From DAIOEK01 sp964648485 (GTDB lineage Bacteria; Chloroflexota; Anaerolineae; Anaerolineales; Anaerolineaceae), in the NCBI GenBank assembly GCA_964648485.1, contig CAZYOF010000006.1:1-64000 (forward strand): a DNA stretch of 64,000 bases, written 5' to 3'. The notes beneath the pieces are model-generated. The model was not told where the DNA came from. It was given only the letters and a program-made list of their open reading frames with translations, and ran no database searches. Below are positions 51,947 to 59,693 of the stretch, piece after piece; the first letter of the stretch is position 1; each line of letters starts with the position of its first letter. The position numbers were made by a program, and so were the translations under genes.

Positions 51947-52933
51947 ATGATCAATGTTGTTATCTATACACAAAAACAGAATACCCAAATGGATGAGATT
52001 CTCGGATGGCTGAATGATCTGCAATCTGAATTTCCACATCAGGTAGTGCAGATTCCCATTGATGAAGATACAGAGGTATATCAGGGGTATATCGGTAAGA
52101 CTCCTGTTGTAGAAATTGGTCCGTATCATTTGTTCACCCCTTTCACGCTGCCTGATTTAAAAATGACACTTGGTGCCGCCCGAGACAGGCAGAAAGCACT
52201 TACCACATCAGGTGATGAAAAATACCAAAAACGAATTGAACGTGGGACCTCAGTCAGTGGATCTGATAAGTTCTCGCTATGGATTACACAACATTACATG
52301 CTTTTCTTTAATCTGCTTTTGGCAATTTTTATAGGGTTACCCGTGCTTGCTCCAATCCTGTATCGATCTGGTGCAACACTTCCAGCAAATATCATCTATA
52401 AAATTTACAGTCCCCTTTGCCATCAATTTGGTTTCAGATCCTGGTTTTTATTCGGCGAACAGGCAGCGTATCCACGGGAGTTGGCTGGTTTACCTGGATT
52501 GTCTTTCGAAGAAGCAACCGGAGTAGACAGCCATGATGTATGGGCATCTAAGAATTATGTTGGTAATGCTGTTGTAGGCTACAAGGTCGCGCTTTGCGAA
52601 CGAGATATGGCTATCTATGGTGGAATATTGCTTTTTGGGATTTTATTTTCACTTACCGGAAAGAGAATGAAGCCACTTCGTTGGTATTTCTGGATTGCCC
52701 TTGGGATAATACCTCTGGGCATTGACGGGATTTCTCAATTGCCCGGTTTGTTAGAAAATACGTTTAGCTGGCTGCCCGTCAGGGAGAGTACACCATTTTT
52801 AAGAACCATTACCGGATTACTATTCGGTATCACCACTGCATGGTATGGTTATCCACTCATTGAAGAAACAATGCGGGAAAGCAGGAAAATTCTAACCAAG
52901 AAAATTGCTGTCAATCAGGTTACTCCAGAATGA
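51947..52933 (+). CDS. Thioredoxin-fold domain fused to DUF2085 membrane domain
   Basis: Residues 1-80 resemble a glutaredoxin-like domain: INVVIYTQKQNTQMDEILGWL, then VVQIPIDEDTEVYQGYIGKTPVVEIG with the cis-proline TPVV. However, the CxxC position reads QNTQ and has no cysteine. After a linker, four or five membrane helices form a DUF2085 domain with IYSPLCHQFGFRSW and VALCERDMAIYGG, whose cysteines are conserved in that family. The function of DUF2085 is unknown. Placement behind ccdA suggests a redox or metal role. AAAAGGCAG precedes the ATG; ATGA overlap with pgeF. Confidence 0.75.
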   Translation: MINVVIYTQKQNTQMDEILGWLNDLQSEFPHQVVQIPIDEDTEVYQGYIGKTPVVEIGPYHLFTPFTLPDLKMTLGAARDRQKALTTSGDEKYQKRIERGTSVSGSDKFSLWITQHYMLFFNLLLAIFIGLPVLAPILYRSGATLPANIIYKIYSPLCHQFGFRSWFLFGEQAAYPRELAGLPGLSFEEATGVDSHDVWASKNYVGNAVVGYKVALCERDMAIYGGILLFGILFSLTGKRMKPLRWYFWIALGIIPLGIDGISQLPGLLENTFSWLPVRESTPFLRTITGLLFGITTAWYGYPLIEETMRESRKILTKKIAVNQVTPE

Positions 52934-53712
52934 TACGCAAGGAAAAAAACGGTCTACATTGGATCGAATTTGAAAAATTCACCGGGCTTCCGGTAAAACA
53001 GGGGATTTTTACCCGACACGGTGGTGTATCACAAGGTCATCTTACAAGTTTGAATATGGGGGGTACCGTTGGAGATGAACCAACAAACCCCAGAAAAAAC
53101 CAAGACCGAATGCTAAATGCGTTGGATCTGCCAAGCGACCGGGTCTTTGATGTTTGGCAAGTTCACAGTTCAGATTATATAGTTGCAACTGAACCCAGAC
53201 CGGCAACAAGCGAGCATGTAAAAGCAGATATTATCATCAGTAATCAGAGAAATATTTCACTGGTAATGCGGTTTGCTGATTGTGTTCCGATCCTGGTCTA
53301 TGATCCCCTGAGGCATGCAGCCGGTATTGCTCATGCAGGTTGGATTGGGACAGCAAAGAATACATCTGGTTCACTGATTAGCGCGATGGTGAGAGAATTT
53401 AATGTAGATCCAAAGACACTAATTGCGGGTATTGGTCCATCCATATGTATGGAGCATTATCCAGTTGGTAAGGAAGTGTGGGAGGCATTCAAAGCCCAGT
53501 TTCCAGATCAGATGGATGAAATCTTTATCAAAATTAGGCATCAACTCCATCTGGATCTTTGGAGGGCGAATTATTTGCAGCTCTGGAATGCAGGGGTACG
53601 AGATATAGAAATCTCTCAAATCTGCACTGCCTGTCATACTGAAGACTGGTATTCTCACCGCAGGGAACAAGGTAAAACCGGAAGATTCGGAGCGGTTATC
53701 CAGTTGTTATAA
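52930..53712 (+). CDS. pgeF: Purine nucleoside phosphorylase/adenosine deaminase, YfiH/LACC1 family
   Basis: A polyphenol-oxidase-fold protein with FTRHGGVSQGHLTSLNMG, VWQVHSSD, MRFADCVPILVYDP, AGIAHAGWIGTAKN and AGIGPSICMEHYPVG. The family acts on purine nucleosides, and PgeF also edits cytoplasmic peptidoglycan precursors. Length is 260. Its stop codon lies inside the promoter of yggS. Confidence 0.9.
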   Translation: MIRKEKNGLHWIEFEKFTGLPVKQGIFTRHGGVSQGHLTSLNMGGTVGDEPTNPRKNQDRMLNALDLPSDRVFDVWQVHSSDYIVATEPRPATSEHVKADIIISNQRNISLVMRFADCVPILVYDPLRHAAGIAHAGWIGTAKNTSGSLISAMVREFNVDPKTLIAGIGPSICMEHYPVGKEVWEAFKAQFPDQMDEIFIKIRHQLHLDLWRANYLQLWNAGVRDIEISQICTACHTEDWYSHRREQGKTGRFGAVIQLL

Positions 53713-53713
53713 T
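53705..53713 (+). promoter_or_regulatory. Extended -10 of leaderless yggS, overlapping the pgeF stop
   Basis: TGT-TATAAT, seven bases before the ATG at 53721. The TAA stop of pgeF is part of the hexamer. Confidence 0.65.
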
Positions 53714-53720
53714 TAGTCAT

Positions 53721-54443
53721 ATGAATACGATCAGCCTCACAGAAACCATTCAGAAGAATTACGAAAACGTTATTTCCAACCTCCATACGGCAGCCAAAAA
53801 AGCTAATCGGCAGATGGAAGATGTGAAATTGATTGCAGTCAGCAAACGGCAACCTGTAGAAAAAATTCAAGCATATATCCTAGCAGGCGGGAAAATTTTA
53901 GGGGAGAACTATCCAGAAGAAGGTGCTGAGAAGAAAGCCATACTTCAAGCCGAAAATATTGAATGGCATATGATTGGTCATATCCAATCGCGGAAAAGCC
54001 AAATTGCTGCTGATAACTACGATTGGATTCAAACCATTGATTCAGTAAAAATTGCTGAGAAACTAAATACGGCTCTCAGTAAAACAACCAAACCTTTACC
54101 TGTTCTTATTGAGATTAATATTGCGCATGAAGAATCAAAATCAGGTTTTATTTATGACAAATCTACTATCGATTCATTTTGGGAATCTATTGAAATAATC
54201 AATAACCTGGAAAAAATAAAAGTTAAAGGTATTATGGTGATGCCTCCACTGACGACACTACCGGAACAGGCAAGGGTATATTTTGCTCAGGCACGAGTGA
54301 TACTGGAGACCATCAATCAGAATTATCCAGACCTCAGGCTGACAGAATTGTCGATGGGAACCAGCCAGGATTATTTTTTTGCGATTGCCGAAGGAGCAAC
54401 AATGGTCAGGGTAGGCACCGCTATCTTTGGCAGCAGGTTATAA
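53721..54443 (+). CDS. yggS: YggS/PLPBP pyridoxal phosphate homeostasis protein
   Basis: A PLP-binding TIM-barrel protein that keeps vitamin B6 pools balanced. The PLP lysine is Lys42 in KLIAVSKRQP. WHMIGHIQSRKSQ, IEINIAHEESKSGF and LSMGTSQDYFFAIAEGATMVRVGTAIFG are family motifs. Length is 240. yggT and yggU follow, a widely conserved cluster often next to division genes. Confidence 0.95.
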   Translation: MNTISLTETIQKNYENVISNLHTAAKKANRQMEDVKLIAVSKRQPVEKIQAYILAGGKILGENYPEEGAEKKAILQAENIEWHMIGHIQSRKSQIAADNYDWIQTIDSVKIAEKLNTALSKTTKPLPVLIEINIAHEESKSGFIYDKSTIDSFWESIEIINNLEKIKVKGIMVMPPLTTLPEQARVYFAQARVILETINQNYPDLRLTELSMGTSQDYFFAIAEGATMVRVGTAIFGSRL

Positions 54444-54455
54444 AAAGGAGATTTT

Positions 54456-54719
54456 ATGGGATTCATTCTGGGAAGAGCTGTTCAAATTCTTGTTGAGGTT
54501 TATATTCTGGTGATTGTGGTAGATGTAATACTGAGTTATGTACTATCTCCATATCATAAAGTACGAATGTTTTTGGATGGACTCGTGAATCCCGTTTTAA
54601 ATCCGATTCGTAGAATCCTTCCGCCATTGGGCATGCTGGATCTCAGTCCATTGGTACTACTAATCCTTGTCCAGGTGATCGGATCACTTCTGGTGAATAT
54701 TCTATTTTCTATCCCTTGA
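54456..54719 (+). CDS. yggT: YggT family membrane protein
   Basis: An 87-residue protein with two membrane helices and the family centre LSPYHKVRMFLDGLVNPVLNPIRRILPPLGMLDLSPLVLLI. AAAAGGAG precedes the ATG. The family is linked to membrane and osmotic homeostasis; its mechanism is unknown. Confidence 0.92.
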   Translation: MGFILGRAVQILVEVYILVIVVDVILSYVLSPYHKVRMFLDGLVNPVLNPIRRILPPLGMLDLSPLVLLILVQVIGSLLVNILFSIP

Positions 54720-54725
54720 TCATTC

Positions 54726-55019
54726 ATGAAGCTGCCTGAAAGAAATACACAGTTAGCGATAAGACTTCAACCAAATGCAAGCACTAATAAAGTCGTGGAT
54801 ATTCGCGAAGATGGTTCTGTAAAGATAAAAATAAATGCTCCGGCTATTGAGGGAAAAGCGAACAGGGAATTATGCAAGTTCTTACACGAAATATTTAATG
54901 TGCCCATCACCTCTATAGAGATAATCCGCGGGGAAGCAAGTAGGGAAAAAATTATCCGCATCAATGGATTAGATGCGGATAGTGTCAAAGTGATCCTTGA
55001 AAAACTTGTTACAACCTAA
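54726..55019 (+). CDS. DUF167/YggU family protein
   Basis: A 97-residue protein with LAIRLQPNASTNKVVDI, VKIKINAPAIEGKANRELCKFL and IEIIRGEASREKIIRI, typical of DUF167. Function unknown. Its last four bases overlap the end of the convergent NACHT gene. Confidence 0.92.
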   Translation: MKLPERNTQLAIRLQPNASTNKVVDIREDGSVKIKINAPAIEGKANRELCKFLHEIFNVPITSIEIIRGEASREKIIRINGLDADSVKVILEKLVTT

Positions 55020-57388
55020 CCTAATCCATATTTCTTCATCGATGGGAATGGTAAGCCCGTCAGCGATAATTTCCAGAGGGTATAAATCGCGTATTCACGT
55101 ACTATTGATTCGGGTTGGAAAATTACATCATACATCCTGGCTATGATTCCTTCATCGGGATAATGACTCAAATATTCCAGAGCGGCAATTTTCTCTTCAT
55201 CTGTACCATTGGTAAGTACCCTAAAGAATAGGGGGACAGCTGATGCAGTTGGAGAAATCCCTTCATCATTTCTGGCGGCATAAGATATCAGCCAGGGTGT
55301 ATGGTGGGGTTCGGGTACCTGACGTGGAACATGCGGGTCAATTCCTGACAGGTTTTCGAGCATCTGGGCTGCTGTATTCCTGATTACCCATTGCCCATCT
55401 TCGGTTTGCAACTTCTGCAAGATCTCCTGGCTCCACGGCTCATGAATTAACCCAAGTCCATATACGGCTGCACGCCGGACAAGGATATCATCGTACATCG
55501 CACCATCTGTTAAGGTCTGTTTTCCTTCAGCAGGATTTAGACTTACAAGTTCAGCCACGATTCTACGCATATTTTCATCCGCCTGGACTAATATCCGAGC
55601 AGTCAGGTCTTGGGCTTGTGGCATTGACATAATGGATATAGCCATCGTAGCTGCATTCCTTACTTGATCATCTTCATCACCCAGCAATGAAGCGAGTTCG
55701 GTCAAGGCAGTTTCATCATTCAAGATTCCACAGGCAAGGGCAGATAGCCGCTTGACACTTGGAGATCCTGTTTTGCAGTATTGTTTAAACAATCCAATGA
55801 TATTTTTCTCATTGGCGAAAACAAGTGATGCAGCTGCATTCGCGCGAATGGTAAATGATAAATTTTCATTATTCAATATTTGGGCAAGTCTGCGCATGAT
55901 TTGCGGACGGAATATTGCCCCAGTCTTACATTCCCTCATCCAGTGAGCGACCGCGAAAAGTTTTCGGTAGAGCGGACCTCCCTCATCAAGAACATCCATT
56001 TTTACATATTGGGATACATCAATCAGGTGGGCTAAATACCGTAATGATAATTCCTTGGCTGACCAATCCGGCTGGTCGAATACCACCTGACATTGTCCAT
56101 TCCGGATTAGTGCATTACTCGCCATGAAACCTAAAAAGGTAGGATGCGTAAAAATTACATTTCCCCGATTTGTAGGTTGAAGGATAATCCTTTTTGTTAC
56201 AAGAGATAGAGCTTTTGTCGGATTGACGGATGAAGGCGAAATTTGCGTCGATTGCGGCACATCTGTATCAGATTGTGGATTCTGGATCAATTCGGGTACA
56301 TAATGGGCTATTTCGTAGCGGTTGATTATTGGGTTTTCACTTATGATTGTTTGATACGCAAGAATTTCCAACGAAGCACGGGTTGAATTATTGGGAACCA
56401 ACTGCTGGACGTAGCTCTGAAGAATATCAAACGATGTTTTACCTGTGTTAAGTCCAGCAAGAGCGCTAATGCCAAGGATGGTATATTCCAGAGCCGTTAG
56501 GGTTTCATCCTGTCGCTTAATCCAAGACAGAAGGGAATTAAAACGGATTTCCTTGTCTTCTTCTGATAAATTGGTTTCAAATTTTTTGAAATAAGCAGTG
56601 GCTAAAATTTGTGCAAATTTGGAAACCTGTAATCGATTCCAATGGTTAACAACCAATGGGTATGTACCAAGTTTATAGAAACCATCCATATAATCCAGTG
56701 GACCGGTAACCATTATTCGAGTTTCCGGAGATTGTTGAAGCAGTTCAGCTATAAACTGGTGGCATTCTTGAATCATATTGCGGGGGAATTCATCCAGTCC
56801 ATCGAGACAGATAAGTAGCTTACCTTGAATAAAATGCTCACGAATCAGGTTTTCTAGTTTGCCGGCAGGAATATCTTCATGATATGCAACCGCAATGTCA
56901 ATAATCTGGTCTATGGTGTGTTCCTTGGAAGAAAACTCAATTAGGTCTCTGGCATGCAGTAAAATTGGCAAAAAATCATTAAGATATTGGGTGTTCTTTG
57001 CCCTCCGCGCAACGAGACTGCAGAGATACGCCAGTGCAGCGGTTTTCCCTGCACCAGCCTGTCCAAGCAGTGCGATGTTAACTCCGCCCCGTAACACTTC
57101 ACTTACCGGGATGGATTTTACAGAGTATGCAGCCAACAATTCTGGCCACTCAGGTGTGTATGGTAATTCCTGATGTACCAGGCTGGTTGAAACCGATGGT
57201 ACATCAGGGGAGAGATGAATAGGTGGAGGAATTATTCCCGGTTGGATGACAACATCATCCAATGGAAATAAATTTGCAAGCAAGTGCATGGATTGGGCTC
57301 TCAGATATACCTGAGTAAGGTACTTATCGAGGATATTTTGGGATGCCTGTGAGGGTTTTTTCTTTTTCGGATCTTCTTTAGCGGCCAT
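55016..57388 (-). CDS. NACHT-type STAND ATPase with C-terminal HEAT repeats
   Basis: The 790-residue protein has a short Lys/Pro-rich N-terminus without a known effector domain. A NACHT ATPase follows: Walker A GQAGAGKT with Lys115, Walker B LLICLDGLDEFP with Asp196 and TRIMVTGPLDYMDGFYKLG. A winged-helix-like region comes next. From about residue 490 there are HEAT-like repeats (DETALTELASLLGDEDDQVRNAATMAISIM). Such proteins act as oligomerising switches, some in phage defence. With no attached effector, a partner is needed. It overlaps the upstream coiled-coil zinc-ribbon gene by 11 bases. Confidence 0.82.
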   Translation of the reverse strand: MAAKEDPKKKKPSQASQNILDKYLTQVYLRAQSMHLLANLFPLDDVVIQPGIIPPPIHLSPDVPSVSTSLVHQELPYTPEWPELLAAYSVKSIPVSEVLRGGVNIALLGQAGAGKTAALAYLCSLVARRAKNTQYLNDFLPILLHARDLIEFSSKEHTIDQIIDIAVAYHEDIPAGKLENLIREHFIQGKLLICLDGLDEFPRNMIQECHQFIAELLQQSPETRIMVTGPLDYMDGFYKLGTYPLVVNHWNRLQVSKFAQILATAYFKKFETNLSEEDKEIRFNSLLSWIKRQDETLTALEYTILGISALAGLNTGKTSFDILQSYVQQLVPNNSTRASLEILAYQTIISENPIINRYEIAHYVPELIQNPQSDTDVPQSTQISPSSVNPTKALSLVTKRIILQPTNRGNVIFTHPTFLGFMASNALIRNGQCQVVFDQPDWSAKELSLRYLAHLIDVSQYVKMDVLDEGGPLYRKLFAVAHWMRECKTGAIFRPQIMRRLAQILNNENLSFTIRANAAASLVFANEKNIIGLFKQYCKTGSPSVKRLSALACGILNDETALTELASLLGDEDDQVRNAATMAISIMSMPQAQDLTARILVQADENMRRIVAELVSLNPAEGKQTLTDGAMYDDILVRRAAVYGLGLIHEPWSQEILQKLQTEDGQWVIRNTAAQMLENLSGIDPHVPRQVPEPHHTPWLISYAARNDEGISPTASAVPLFFRVLTNGTDEEKIAALEYLSHYPDEGIIARMYDVIFQPESIVREYAIYTLWKLSLTGLPFPSMKKYGLG

Positions 57389-58079
57389 AAATTATCCTTC
57401 CGCATGTGGGACAAAAACAAAGCTCATTGGATATCCTGGCTTTTTGCCATTCAGCCTGAGTTATTTCTGCTCCACATTTTTCGCAGGTATTATCTTCTAC
57501 TTGAGTAACGGGAATTCCCATTTTTGTTTTCCGTAACCTGTCGTAAATTGCCAGTAAATCCTTATCAATATTTGTTGTAAGCACCAATCTCTCCGATTGA
57601 AGACGTTCTTCAGATTGGTGGATATCTGCTAACTCTAGTGCAAAAACATCCTTTTCCTTCTCTTTCTCGATCAATATTTGCTCAAGATTATGGCCGGCTG
57701 AATGCTCAGCAGTCTGTTTTTCATCTACATGGACCATCGCATTGAATTCGTCTTCTTCCAGCGCTGCGATTTGCTTTTTTAGTATGGCCAGTTCTGCCTG
57801 TAAATCTTGCAGCTCCTTAGGGTTTTGGATTTTTCCACCATAGAGCGAAGACTCGGATTGCTGCATCTTTATCCGGGATGTCTTAATCTTATTTTCGATA
57901 TCTGCCAGCTTTGCTTCAGCAGATTCACGCTCTTTTATTGCTGTATTTTGTTGCGCTTCGGCAGCTTCGATATTTGAATGGTCGTTTATTTGTGTGGATA
58001 TCTCATTTTCTCTGCGGGAAAATGCATCCAATTGGAGATCGATTTGTTGCAGCAAGTAAAGCGTGGTTGATTTATTCAT
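57378..58079 (-). CDS. Coiled-coil C4 zinc-ribbon protein (COG1579-like)
   Basis: A 233-residue protein: long coiled coil (about 10-180, EIENKIKTSRIKMQQSESSLYGGKIQNPKELQDLQAELA-like heptads with the family's YGGKIQNPKEL turn). A zinc ribbon at the end has CEKCGAEIT and CPTCGRIIYG. The family is widespread and poorly understood. I use the ATG at 58079 rather than the upstream one, because TATAAT lies seven bases before it. The NACHT gene starts inside its 3' end. Confidence 0.85.
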   Translation of the reverse strand: MNKSTTLYLLQQIDLQLDAFSRRENEISTQINDHSNIEAAEAQQNTAIKERESAEAKLADIENKIKTSRIKMQQSESSLYGGKIQNPKELQDLQAELAILKKQIAALEEDEFNAMVHVDEKQTAEHSAGHNLEQILIEKEKEKDVFALELADIHQSEERLQSERLVLTTNIDKDLLAIYDRLRKTKMGIPVTQVEDNTCEKCGAEITQAEWQKARISNELCFCPTCGRIIYGR

Positions 58080-58086
58080 GGTTTTG

Positions 58087-58092
58087 ATTATA
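58087..58092 (-). promoter_or_regulatory. -10 box of the leaderless zinc-ribbon/NACHT operon
   Basis: TATAAT on the minus strand, seven bases before the ATG at 58079. Confidence 0.6.
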
Positions 58093-58156
58093 GAAAAGGA
58101 AACATCTATTGGCAAGCAAAGCGGTCATCTTGTTTGCTGATGGTTGGTTTCTTGAG

Positions 58157-58162
58157 TATACT
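58157..58162 (+). promoter_or_regulatory. -10 box of the leaderless membrane-protein cluster
   Basis: TATACT, seven bases before the ATG at 58170. The flank GAG-TATA-CT resembles the moaC box. Confidence 0.55.
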
Positions 58163-58169
58163 CTCAAGC

Positions 58170-59693
58170 ATGGATAGAAGAACATTTCCGTGGGCTGTTT
58201 TTCTTGTTTTTCTCCTTGCTATCACTATACCCTACCTACTTGCTTGGGAATCTTCTGATGCAGATGCCTGTTTCAATGGGTTCTTAATGAATCCGAGTGA
58301 TGGATACAGTTATCTTGCCAAAATTGAACAAGGAAGAAACGGTTCATGGTTGTTCCAATTACCGTTTACAAGTGATCCTAACACTGGAGCTCCTTTATTC
58401 TTATATTACCTGTTTCTGGGACATGTGGCTCGTTTATTCGATTTATCCGCTCTGGCAGTTATTCATATTGCCAGGGTTTTTAATGCAATCATACTTTTCA
58501 TCGTTTTGTGGATTAGCACACTTCATTTTTCCAGAAAATTGCATCAATGGAAATTTGCTGCATTGATGCTTGGCGGAGGAATGGGCTGGCTCATTTTACC
58601 GTGGGTAAGTACTCCTTCTGATTTCTGGGTGGCTGAAGGGTATCCATTCCTTGCTTCGTTTACAAATCCACATTTTCCATTAGCAATAGCGTTGATTGCA
58701 GCAATGATGAGCTTATGGAAAAATTCTAACCTCAGGTTTAGGTTAGGGATTTTTCTTTTGGGAGGGTTGTTGTTATCAATTATCCAGCCATTTGGTATGG
58801 TTATTGTAGGGATGACATTGGGATTGGATTGGGTTTTCCATCTCATCCGGAATAAGGAAATATCAAGAACGAAAGCGGGAAATTTACTGGCATTTAGCGT
58901 GGGTGGAGTGCCATATTCTATTTATCTGCTGGTTATCATCTATCGCGATCCGGTATTAGCAGAATGGAACAGGCAAAATATTACTCCATCACCCGCATTT
59001 ATTGATTTATTTCTTTCATTTTCTCCAGGTTTATTGGTCATTCTCTTTGGCACTATTTATGCCATTAAGAAGAAAATTGCTTTAGATTCTGTTCTGGTGT
59101 TCTGGGGCATCTTCACTATTGGATTAAGTTTTATGCCTTTCAATCTTCAACGCAGGTTTTTACTCTCTGGATATATTCCTGTGACTTTACTTGCTTTGAA
59201 TTTATTGGATCTGTTTTCAGGTCGATTTTCTCGGTTAGTAAGTCTTGTAAGGAACGCATATCTGCCAGTGGTTGTATTGACTCCTTTACTAATCCTAATT
59301 ATTTCATCCACAGGAATCTTAACGAAAAATTTGCTCATCTATATTGATTCATGTAAAGAATTTTCGGATGGAGCCTCCTGGATAAAACAAAATGCCCCGC
59401 GATCAAGTATAGTTTTATCAGATGCCCAGACTGGATTGTATCTACCTGCATTGGCAAATGTACGGGTGGTATATGGGCATCCATTCGAAACTCCAAATGC
59501 AGATGAAAGAAAAAATGAAGTAGATCAATGTTTTTTGAATGGAAATACGCAAGTCTGCAATCAAATTATACGAACCGAAAAAATTGACTTTGTATGGTTG
59601 AATCAAAGAAATTCGGATGAGATAAAAGAATATTTTGGAATGTATCGAAAAGTATTCAGCTCTGTTTCGGTAAATATCTATGCAATTGATTAA
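58170..59693 (+). CDS. Polytopic membrane protein, family A (GT-C glycosyltransferase-like)
   Basis: A 507-residue protein with about ten membrane helices and a C-terminal soluble segment (NAPRSSIVLSDAQTGLYLPALANVRVVYGHPFETP). After the first helix comes NPSDGYSYLAKIEQGRNGSWLFQLPFTSDPNTG, the acidic first extracellular loop expected of GT-C enzymes using lipid-linked sugars. Its paralogue lies at 61739. The ATG at 58170 is preferred over 58134 because of the adjacent TATACT box. It overlaps the next gene by 14 bases. Confidence 0.72.
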   Translation: MDRRTFPWAVFLVFLLAITIPYLLAWESSDADACFNGFLMNPSDGYSYLAKIEQGRNGSWLFQLPFTSDPNTGAPLFLYYLFLGHVARLFDLSALAVIHIARVFNAIILFIVLWISTLHFSRKLHQWKFAALMLGGGMGWLILPWVSTPSDFWVAEGYPFLASFTNPHFPLAIALIAAMMSLWKNSNLRFRLGIFLLGGLLLSIIQPFGMVIVGMTLGLDWVFHLIRNKEISRTKAGNLLAFSVGGVPYSIYLLVIIYRDPVLAEWNRQNITPSPAFIDLFLSFSPGLLVILFGTIYAIKKKIALDSVLVFWGIFTIGLSFMPFNLQRRFLLSGYIPVTLLALNLLDLFSGRFSRLVSLVRNAYLPVVVLTPLLILIISSTGILTKNLLIYIDSCKEFSDGASWIKQNAPRSSIVLSDAQTGLYLPALANVRVVYGHPFETPNADERKNEVDQCFLNGNTQVCNQIIRTEKIDFVWLNQRNSDEIKEYFGMYRKVFSSVSVNIYAID

